A DNA stretch of 64,000 nucleotides, taken from the NCBI GenBank assembly GCA_015680685.1, contig MNCI01004872.1, positions 639,707 through 703,706 of the forward strand, written 5' to 3'. The position numbers were made by a program, and so were the translations under genes. Under the pieces are notes generated by a model. It did no database searches, had not been told where the DNA came from, and saw only the letters and a program-made list of their open reading frames with translations. How positions within the stretch are numbered: position 1 is the first letter of the stretch; every line of letters starts with the position of its first letter. The DNA comes from Gnetum montanum. Its lineage: Eukaryota; Streptophyta; Gnetopsida; Gnetales; Gnetaceae. Of the stretch, positions 1 through 10,700 are shown piece by piece.

Positions 1-1465
1 CTAAAATATGATCATACTATTATTTGTCCATTGGCTAATGGCCTTTAGTTATAGGAAACACATTGCCATTTGGGGACAACTGAAGTTTAGTGGCCCATGC
101 ATTTTTCAAGTGGTAAAATAATTTTTAAAAAATGTTTACAGTGCAAAGCTTGCAAATCTGTGCATATGTAGTTTTGCTAAGCTGCAGATTTATGATACAA
201 ACCACAAGACATAATTACAAAGTAATTGGTGTATTTCAGCAGTTGAAAAATGCATGGGACCTTAAACTACAGTTTTCTGCCATCTGGCTCAACCAAGAGT
301 AATAACTTACAAGTTTGTTTCTTGTCATATGTAAGTTGTACCACCCATTCCAAGGGAGCAAGAGCTAACACTTAAAGCCCTCCCATAATGCTGGTTGAAA
401 GAAGGAAATGCACAGGTGACTTTCTTTCTAAAACAATTAAACTGGCATTACTATATAAAATTAAAACGAAATCAGCAGCTGCAAGATCTAGCTAGCTCTG
501 CAACAAGTCAATCAATGCTAATTTTAATAATTAAGAGATAATTTTGAAATAAAAATAACCACAGTAAAAATCTGTGCAAGATTCTTCTGATGTAAGATTC
601 AAACTCTGATTTATTCAATCTATAATATATACATGTGAGTACTCCAGTGCTACTAGGCCTAGTGGATATTATGATGAATGTATTACTTAGTAGCTCCTGA
701 AGGACTTCTTGATTTTGAGAGTAAGCTGACTCCAGGTCAGTTGTACAAATCTTTGCCTCTTTAGGATCTTAAGTACTTACATGAAAGTCTGATGTCACAT
801 GGTTCTACATAATCTTTTGTTAAATCTAAATATATGCCAACTTGTCCCATCTGATGACCTCATTATTCTTTTGCTAAAGAGACCACAATTTTAGGGTGGT
901 CAAATGTCACTGTGTACAACTGCAACTGAAACTAACTAATTAGCACAATTAACTAAGTTATAAATTACCGTACTGATTAGAAAGTATCTTCCCATGGTAT
1001 ATGAACTTTCAAGGCCATCAATCCCTTCCATCATACCACTGATAATAGGTATTGTAAAGGAACCATCATTCATCTATAGGTATCTTATTCTTTGTTTGAC
1101 TTGCTAATAATAAATTTATATGTATACTCTTATCTTGCAAAGTTATGTAGTGGCTGAAAACTCTTAATATTAATTGAAGGATATCAACATAACTACACTT
1201 TCTTTCTGATGTGCACAAAGTTAATAGTCAATTCATAGAAAAATACAACAGCTCATTTGCCATTCCTGAAAAATTATTAATTTGATCTCATATATGAGTA
1301 TTTATATCTAATTATAATTACATAAACTGATGCCAATTAACCTCATTTTTAAGTAATCACAAATATAAATTGTGTTCAGCTCATTCATGACCAAATTTAA
1401 TTTGCACGCATAAGATAAGAAAACGATTGCCAAAGTAACACGTGGATGTGTGCGCTCTCATTCAG
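1..1465. other. Non-coding AT-rich sequence, probably host-gene intron
   Basis: No coding region, RNA gene or recognisable transposon is seen. The stretch is AT-rich with scattered stops in all frames. It ends in a splice acceptor for the first visible host exon, so it is most simply the 3' part of an upstream intron. Earlier exons of the gene lie outside the window. Confidence 0.55.
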
Positions 1466-1706
1466 AAGATGAATCATAATTTAAAGCTTTACCTTGGTCT
1501 CTGGTTTCACAGGAGTGCAAACGGCTTTAAGACCATGAATGACTTAGCACTGACGTGTTCTACACAAGGAGGCGACTGGCCTGGTCTTATGCCTAACTTT
1601 TCAGCGATGAGGATTCTTTCTCTTCGAGACAAGGATGAAAAGTTTAGAGCACATGTTCTTGCTCATGAAGAAGATGAAGCTTTGCTTTCTTATTTGTTTG
1701 ATGCAG
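1466..1706 (+). CDS. Host gene exon a (first visible), Rab3GAP catalytic subunit
   Basis: Open frame ending at GATGCAG|GTAAGG (phase 1). It encodes a segment with [14 protein letters not shown], which aligns in position with the NTILLFLFPDA stretch of animal RAB3GAP1. The acceptor is uncertain: CATTCAG at 1465 or GGTTTCACAG at 1512, the second having the better pyrimidine tract. The ATG at 1442 lies inside the presumed intron and is not a credible start. Confidence 0.7.
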
Positions 1707-4700
1707 GTAAGGTTAAAGATTCCCAGATAGAAGCATTTTTTTATTGAAACCTGATTGTTTGTCACCTATATAATCGTATCAGATAGTGTTGCAGATACAC
1801 CTTATTACAGGAAATACGATAACAGTGGTTCTATTCTTTCTCCAAAGGCACAATTTCCAGCAGAAATTCATGGTGCTCCTCCATGGAGTTTTGTCCCTAG
1901 GCTTGCTGAAATAATCGGTAGCTTCAAGAAGATACAGAGAATAGGAACTTTCTGGTTGAAGGTTACTGGAAAGGTAACAATTTTTTGTACTTTGCTTCGA
2001 TTATTTTAACCTTATGAAAATTTGTGTGGCTTCTTTTTAATTTCCATTTAAACATCAACGTCAATTTTAAGTGATCATGGTCTTAAAAAAATAGTATTAA
2101 TTGCCTTGAACTGGGAACTGTTATTTCTTTTTTTCTTCCGGAAAAATTCAGGTTATATTAATCTGAACAGCAGGTACATCAGGCAGACAAGCCCAAAAAA
2201 CAAGGGGAGCATCCTCTCCTCACTTCCCAAACAAACACAACAGACCACCGACTGCAGCAGAACTAGAAACCACCAGAATGAAAGCCCCCACATGCAGGCA
2301 CACCACGTCAAAAACTGGGGCCCACATTTGGCCCCACGGAATAACACCAACAACAGAAAAAAAGCAAGAGCCAGGGGACCTATAGTCCCCACAAAGACTA
2401 AAGGTGCTTAGACAATGTAGAGCATTCATAATCAGGAGATTCTTGACTATGAATATTTTGTAGCACCTTTTGATGATGCTCACAATCCATGAAAGTAGCC
2501 ACCTACTAAAATTCCTTGAAAGCAACTTCCTTCCTGGCACATTTGTTAGCATCTCCCTTGTTGTCAGGATGAAGCTTTGCAAAGGATCTTCTGATATGTC
2601 AGTGCAGGGCCAACCAAGTGGCATCAGTGTTGATATTAAGGATGACAAATGGGCATCACCCATTTCACAACCACATCCTAGCATTCTGGGCATGCGCTTT
2701 ATCATGTTGCCTGTGCAGCTGTTCAGCCTCCTTCCTCTCTTGCTTCTTGGCTAGTAGCTCTAGTCTCTCTTGCCCCACCCTTTGCTTATCTTCTTGTTGC
2801 ATCTCTTCCTTGATCTGGGCCTACAGGTCATCGATCAAGGTAGCCCTAGTCATCTCATCATGAAGGCCATGCTTTCATAACAACTCCTTCTCATTTTATT
2901 TTCTCATGTTTCTTTGGTTGCAGTTTAACATTGATGTCAACTTCAGGTGATTATTGTCGTAAAAGAATATTTGTAATTTTCTTGAAGAATAGGAACTTTT
3001 ATTTTCATCATTAGCTTCTAGGTAAATTTTTTCTTCAGTTATTTTTGTGCTAGCATCATGCCATCTATCATCAACAATTGCCTAGTAGGATTGTTAGAGG
3101 TAGACAAATTTTAGATCTAATTATTTTAGTCCATGCAAATTTTCATTCTACATGTCAAAGTTTTGCTTTTATTTGGTCGTAGACTTTGAATTAAGTGAAC
3201 CTTATGACTGTGGTTCATGAAGATTTTTAGGTTTAATATTATATAAGTTTGTATTTTTAGATTGTTTGCTTTTTGATACTCAAAAAATTATACCACTACT
3301 TGTCAACTTTATTTAATGGGGAAATCCAAAACAAATTTTATGGTAGCAATAGGATAATTAGTGACAAAGAGATCCTATATTACATTTTCTTTTAATTATG
3401 GTTTTTTGATGCTTGATTAAGTATAAGGCTAATAAAGGAAAAATTAAAGGAATAACAACAACACGTGTAGTTTGTGAGACATTTATTTTCCTAGAAGCTT
3501 AATCATCCCCATCATCATCATGCTAATTATACCCAACTACATGGGATTGGCGATATGAGTTCTTCTATGCCATTTGCTTCTATTAAGAGCCAAATAAGCA
3601 TTAATACCTAAATCTTAAATATCTTTCTTTATGCAAGCAAACCATGTATGTTTTGATCTACTTTTTTGTTAGTTCTCCTAATCTTTAATAAAGTGATCTC
3701 TTCTAATAGGAGCATTAGCTGGTCTTCCTAGCACATGATTAAACTATGGGGCTACTCCCAAAGTTATCCTAATAAGAGAGTTGTTGATATATTCTTGCTT
3801 AGTTACACTTAACATCCACCTTAGGACACACATCTCTGACACATGCATGTGTTGAGCTTGATGCTTTTTGATAGGCTAGTAGTTTGTACCATAAAATATT
3901 GTAAATCTGATGGTAGTTTTGTATAACTTATCCTTCAAATTAGTAGGGCTTCTTCTATCATAATGCATACATTTGAGTTAGAGATCCTTCAACTTAGCAG
4001 GGCTTCTTCAATCAACTTAGCAAGGCTAGTAGGCTTGTTGTTTCCTGCATCCTACTTCAATTTTGTTTGTCACATCATTGTTAATCTCACTATCCATTTG
4101 AGTTAGAGATCCCAAGTATTTGAGTTAGAGATCCCAAGTATTTGAGTTGCTTTGGTTTTGGATTCTAATGTGTGTTTCTTCATTACTTACTTTTGCACTA
4201 AAAGTGCATTCCATGTATTTTATTTTACTTCTGCTAATCCTCAACCCTTTTGATTCTAGAGTGTTTTTCTAAGTCTCCATTTTCATAGCTAAGCTATAGA
4301 TTCATCCATCAAAACAATATAATTATCAAAGAGTATACACAAGGGGATATTATCTTGGATACCTTTGGTTAGCTCATCCTCAACAATGACAAATAAATAA
4401 GGGCTTAGAGTAGATCCTTGGTGTAACTTGATCTTCACCAAAAACTTTAAAGTCTCTTCATAGATAGTGCAAACTCAAGGTGTTGCTCCATCATACATGT
4501 CTTGAATAACCTTTACCAAATGATATATTTGGGAACTCTTTCATAAGCTTTCTCCAAGTCGATGTAAATCATATGTAAATTATTTCTCGTAGGCCTGAAT
4601 TTCTTCATCAACTATCATAGCATGAAGATATAATCCATAAATGATCATCTAGGCATAAAACCAAATTGATTCTTAGAATCAATTGATTTTTGCCTTAAGC

Positions 4701-7700
4701 ATTGTTCTATAACCCTTTTTCATAACTTCGTAGTATAGCTTGTAAGCTTGATGTTGTTTCCATAGTTGTGGATGTCTCCTTTGTTCTTGTAGATGAGTAC
4801 TATAGTGCTTCTTTTCCAATCATTTGACATTTTCCCCATCTCTCAAATCTTATTGAATAAACTTGTTAACCAAGTAATCCGTATATCTTCCATAGACTTC
4901 CATACATCTATAGGGATACCATCAGGTCCCGTTGCTTTACCATTCTTTATTTTCATAAATGCTTTCTTGCTCCAAAGGCAAAAATGTAATTTGTCATTTG
5001 TACATTCCCAACTTCATCTATGGGAAATTTTTCATTAAGTAGCCTCTAAAAATAGATCCTCTATCATTCCAAGATTTTCTTGTTTGAGAACAAAATCCTT
5101 TCATTATCAAATTTGATACATCTAATATGGTTAATGTCTTTGCACTTCTTGTTTTGAGCGTTGGCTAACTTGGAAATTAACTTCTCACAATCCTTAGTTC
5201 CTAGCTTCTTATAAAAGGAATCAAAAGTGCTAAGTTTAGCCTTGCTTGCTATCTTGTTTGGTACATACTTTGCTACCTTGTATCTTTCAAAGTCAGCTTA
5301 GCTCTTACACTATTATTACTCTTTGAAATATTTGTATTTTTTTTTTTGGAAAAATTTTCGGGAATGTATTATCAAGAAAGAAAAGGATATGTATAGAGGT
5401 CAAAACAAAAAACAAACCAGTAAGGCTAGCAGCCAAAACGACATACAATCCAGACCTTGCCTCAGGGCGGGTAGCCTTGAGCTCAGACAAAAACTAGCGT
5501 CAAACAACCCCATAAACTTCAAAATGGTTGCAAGTGGCCCTTGACCTTCTACATAGACAATGAAAGACTTGCACCCATGTGATACTACAAAACTAAAAAG
5601 GACGTAATAGAAATGACCTGAGACAAACAAGAAAAAAAACCAAACCCCCAAAAATGCAACTGAGACACCCCCAATGTGGAAAAACCAAGAACTCCCACCA
5701 CTACAGATGTCGGGTTAACCTGTCACAATGGTAGTGTGGAATAAGACTAGCATGCAGCTCATCCAGTTGCACATGGAACTCCTTCATAAAGACAAATGCC
5801 ATGGCCTCTTGGAAATTTTTAAAGGCCTATGCCTTTCTATCTTGTTCCACAGCTGACCCCTTACCATCTGGGTGGAGTGGGGTAGACGAAAGCCGAATAT
5901 GACGATGTAGCACTAGCCACGATGCATCACGACTGATGCGCAACGACATGTATTAGCATTTGCTTGCATCTAGGCCACGACATTTGACTCATGAGCTCAT
6001 AACAGTTCTTCCTACTACTCAGCATCTTTCTGAGCCTTGCGAATCTGTTGCTCCTCAGCCTCTTGTTCCTGTGCTTTTTGATGCTACGTCTTGTTCTCCA
6101 TTTCTTCCCTGATTTCCTATTGAATTCTTTTCTAGTGTGGCCTAGGCCCTAGCCTCCATGATGAGCCATTGCTGTTGCAGTTCTTCAAGTTTGGCAGAGT
6201 GGCGCATCTGCAACTTGTGCATTTGATGTTTAAATATTTCTTCTTGTGCCTCCCATTTAGCTTGCTAGACTTGGCTTTCCTCTGCCCACGCAGCCAAGGC
6301 CGCCGCCTCTCGTGCAGATGCCAATTGCGTCTCCAATCTCAAACAACAGGCCTTAGCCTCACATGCACCCTCATTGGTAACAATACCAATCTCAACAGTC
6401 TGTCTCCCTGTGGCCATGAGGGCCAAAAGCATCGTCCCCCTTGAGGAGTTCATCAGGCTACCCGTCGGCTTCCTCCATTTATAATAGACGTCCTAACTTG
6501 GGGATCTCGAAAGCCCCATCCATGTCGCTTTGCTAGCTGCATGCCACAAAGCAAGAATTAAACCCAAATGCCTGCTTGTTTGGTGTGTCTCAGGGAAGCC
6601 ATAAAGAACTCAACAATGTTCACCTGGCGGTCCATCTGGAGGCATTGTAAAAACGTGAAATGCATTCCCTGAAGCATAGACTCGTTCTCGGACTGAACAA
6701 AATATTGCTCAACTAGGTTGGCCATCGTTTGCCAAAATTTAGGAAGAGTAGATCGTGGCACAGATATGAACTAGAAAGCAGCTTTGCACTTCCTACAACC
6801 CTCGTGTGATAGGTAGAATCTTGTCCTTGGTGGCTGGCACACCTAGTGCCCTAGCTAGTGTGTTTTCAGTAAGATCCATCTTGACGTCACAGAACATGGT
6901 GGAGGTACCTTGGCAGTTGGCGAAAAATTCGTCATCTAGCAAGGTCGAGTACCCCACAAGCTTGGAAAGTAGCCTTCCCACTCCACTGAATGCACCATCC
7001 CACAACATGGAGTTGTTTTGGTAGCGTTCCCACGAGGGTTTGAACATCAATGTAGCTCCCATTGTTGTCAAAGCTTCTTCCCAGAACCTACAACCTTTCG
7101 CAGCAATGTTGGCCAACGGGGGAAGAGGCATCTGTTGGAAAATGAGATTGTTTCTCTTGTGCCACAAGCACCAAAGGATGGCTGTGGCATGAGAGCCTCT
7201 TGTTAAAAGGATGGGGAGGGGTGAATGAGTTGCCTACCACATGGCTTGACTAAAGGGGCAAGCAAAATGTGAAGTGTTCCCACATTTCCATCGACCTTTT
7301 GCATGTAGGACACATGTAATCTATGTTTAATCCTCATCGTCAAAAAGCAATATGCATCGATAGAGCCCCATGGTTAACAAGCCAAAGAAAAGTCTTTAGC
7401 TTTTCTGGTAGTCTCCCTTGACACACCGCATTCCACCTTGGAACCATTGGATATTGAGATTTAATGAGCTCACGTGGTGACACATGTTGCAATGCAAGTT
7501 GATTCATTCAAAGGGCGCAGCGATAGAGGGCCCACCATGATCCCAGATCCTGATGCGTGGCCACCCATTGGTGATACTTATTATGCATGAGCCACACCCA
7601 TGGTGAAATGTCTGAACCATCATTTGTCAATTGCAACATAAGTTTTTGTTACCCCATTAAAATGAGGCCTGTAAATTTGAAAATTCCTGCTCCTCCCGCA

Positions 7701-10700
7701 TTTCTAGGCCAAGCGACCTTATCCCATTGAAGTAAATGCAGGTGCTGTTTGCCTTTTCCACTCGACCAAACAAACCTTCATATTAATTGATCCACTTTAT
7801 TCCCAATGTCCAAGGGGGGAGAAGCGAGAGACGTAGTAAATTGGGCAATGGACAACAACACCATGGAAGCAAGCAAAATCCTGCCCTTGTGAGTCAAAAA
7901 GCAATAAGTCCAATTGCCAATTTGCGTTTGTAAATGCTTCAACAAATTGATCCAAGTTTGTCTTTGGTTCCATCCAAACATTGGAAGCCAAGATATGTAT
8001 CCTGGTGTTGCCTAGGTAGAACCCCTAGGATCCGTATGATCTTGGCCTTAATTCTTTTGTCAGTGTTCGTCATATAAACTATAGATTTGGCCTAATTAAC
8101 CTCAAGACCCACCTTCTCAGCTAACCAAATTAACGCCCTATCTAGTGCCTTGGCCTGTGACACTAAGACCTGTGCAAAGATGATCGTATTGTCTGCATAA
8201 TGCCCAACCAGGCACTCCACCCCATGAACATTCACTCCCCGAATGCCTTTTTTCTTACAATAATCCTATAGGGTTTCCATCAAAAGAATAAACAAGTATG
8301 GCAATAGAGGGCCACCCTATTGTAGACCTCTCCCAGGTGAGGAAAAACCCCAAAGAACCCCTTCCAAGTCAATGGAGAACGCGACAGAGGAATGAATGTG
8401 GAGGCATAAATTGCTAAAATCTTGGGTGAAACCTTTCCTTCTCATCACTTCCGCCAACACCTCCCATGAAACCGTGTCATAGGCCTTAGTGATGTCCAGC
8501 TTAAACACAAACCCAGGAAATGAATTAGACTAAATGAACAAAAAATTTCGTGGAGCATGATAACCTGATCCTGAAGGAGGTGGTCCTTAATGAAACCCGC
8601 TTGATTATTCCTACCAACTTGGGCATCAAAGGTGTTAGTCTTCTAACAAGCATCTTGGTGAAAAGACGTAGGAGTGTATTGCAAACTCCAATTGGCCGAA
8701 ACTGTGATGGCTCAGTAGGACATGCTACCTTAGGGAGAAGCACAACCTGCGAACAATTAATCTACCAATAGATTTGTCTCCACTTGAGCATGTTGTTAAA
8801 GGTGTCCAAGATGTTAGCCCCCAACACGTCTGTGTACTCCTTGAAGAATTCAATGGGCCACCCATCCAACCCAAGGGCCTGCCCAAGTTTGAGGGCCGCC
8901 ATGGCCCACTTTAATTCTTGACTAGAGAAAGGTTGGAGGAGCTTTGAATTGTCGGCATTTGTAAGGATCTTCTCCACCGGCATTGATAGAGGGGCCCTAT
9001 CCTTTCAATGCCAGACATTCACGCAAAAATTGTGCAATTCCTGTGTGATCTTGGCCAGATGTTCAAGGACTTGTCCACACCTGGTTAGAGTGTGCGTCCT
9101 TTTTGGCTTGCTGATTGGCCTTAGCCACAACAAAAAAAAGTTTGGTGGGCCTATTGCCATCTCTCAACCATTGGATTCTAGATCTTTGCCTCTAATACTC
9201 TGTTTCTTCATGATCCAATTGCTAGAGAGTGTGAAGAATGTCCTGTTCTTCCTACACCAGAGCTTCTCCCCGCTTCTGTCTTGTTTGGACATCTCGAAGC
9301 TTTTGTTCCAGTGCACACTCCTATGGAACCTAAAAGTATACTTCTCATCCTTCCGATGTGATTGAATTCCCTTTTTAAGAGTATTAAGTCCGTTAGGGAG
9401 GAAATCGCAAGCATCATGGCCAGATGGGTACCTCTCCCAAATCATGGTAACCAAAGGCCTTAACCAAGGTTTCATGATCCAAGCCCATTTGAAATGAAAG
9501 TGTGAGGTAGAAGCACTTGGCTTCCTCCGAATTTGACAAATCAGAGACTTGTGGTTAGAGGCCCTCTTCTCGATACTCGTAACATATACATCCTGCTGAA
9601 GCAGAAGAGAGGCTTCCATCCACACCTAATCAATATGAGACATCACTTTGGCATTGCCTTTCCTTTGATTGCTCTAGGTGTAACAGTAGGTCGTAATCTC
9701 TAAATCCACTAGGTTGTGTTGGTGAAGAAATTGCAAGAAAAGGTTTGCACCTAGTGGTTTCATGCATTCAGTACCAATCTTCTCCCATGGATAAATTCTT
9801 TGATTAAAATCCCCCATCACGACCCAACACTGATGGTTAGGGATTAGCGCAACAATTCTTCTTAGCTCAGTGAGACGATTCTTCCAATCCCTCTCTTCAT
9901 AGAAATTGGTGAGCCAAATTCCTAGTGAAGGTAGGTGAATCGTGATGCTCCAATTTGAATCATCCAAGGGTTGGAGCCGAAATTTGGATAAAATAGCAAG
10001 TCCCCCCCACATGTCCACGATAGGCCACCTACTAGACATGCTAGCTAGTCCATTGTAATAACTCAAATTCCCGGTGCTGCAACTTCGTTTCTTGTAGACA
10101 AACGATGTCACAATTATCTCTATGCACAATTTCTTTAAGGCATGTCGTTTATAGGGGGTGCCTTGCCCCTTGCAATTCTATTTCATAATCTTCATGGTTG
10201 CCCATTTGAGTGTCTATGGTAGACCTCGGGAAGGGTCTTTTGAAGGCCTAAATTGATTTCAAGTTGGGTTTGTTGGCTACAAACCACTGACGTTGGTGGA
10301 TGTCCAACCTACCCAGCTTCCATGGACACCTTGAAACCCTCGCTGTTGTCTATAGGTGACCATAGAATCTCCTCCAAAGCTGGCTTGGAGGATCCCTGAT
10401 CAACAGTGATCCAACTCCCTTGTGGGGGGCATTGGGGGGTGGGGGTGTAGAATGTCCTTACTTGATGGGTTTACCTTAGGTGGATTTGGAAACCCCACAT
10501 CAGGAATAGAGGGAGATTCTAGGCCTTGCCCACCCTTATTTTCGGTCACCTTCGATGATTTACTTTGTCTTGAAGGTGCCCTTGACTCCATTGTGGGCCC
10601 CTTTGGGGGGGCCCACGAGTCAACAAGCCTAGTTCGTTCCTTGGGTCCCTTCTTGTGCTTTCGTTGAACTTGTTGCCATCCTCCGGCATCCATTGTGTTT

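Larger units (their letters stand above)
5701..10195 (-). pseudogene. LINE A ORF2: endonuclease, RT, zinc-binding, unknown domain, coiled coil, J domain
   Basis: Decayed ORF of about 1,500 codons. From the N-terminus: endonuclease (10.2-9.2 kb; NCKGQG start, [18 protein letters not shown]), reverse transcriptase (9.0-7.8 kb; [14 protein letters not shown], and VGHYADNTI where active enzymes have YADD), zinc-binding zf-RVT (7.5-7.2 kb; CPTC ... MWEHFTFC), then WHKRNNLIF, normally near the end of plant LINE ORF2. Here the frame runs on without a stop into a further domain (7.05-6.5 kb), a coiled coil (6.45-6.0 kb) and a J domain ending at TAG 5701-5703. No RNase H domain was seen. The D-to-N change in the catalytic box and many stops make this copy dead. 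Confidence 0.83.

Noticed and set aside
1442-1465. ATG at 1442 as the start of a small protein
   Set aside because: It lies before a splice acceptor in intron-like sequence; the downstream frame is an internal exon of a longer gene.
9164-9625. Independent 153-codon gene on the - strand
   Set aside because: It lies inside LINE A between endonuclease and RT and matches the usual ORF2 linker ([19 protein letters not shown]).
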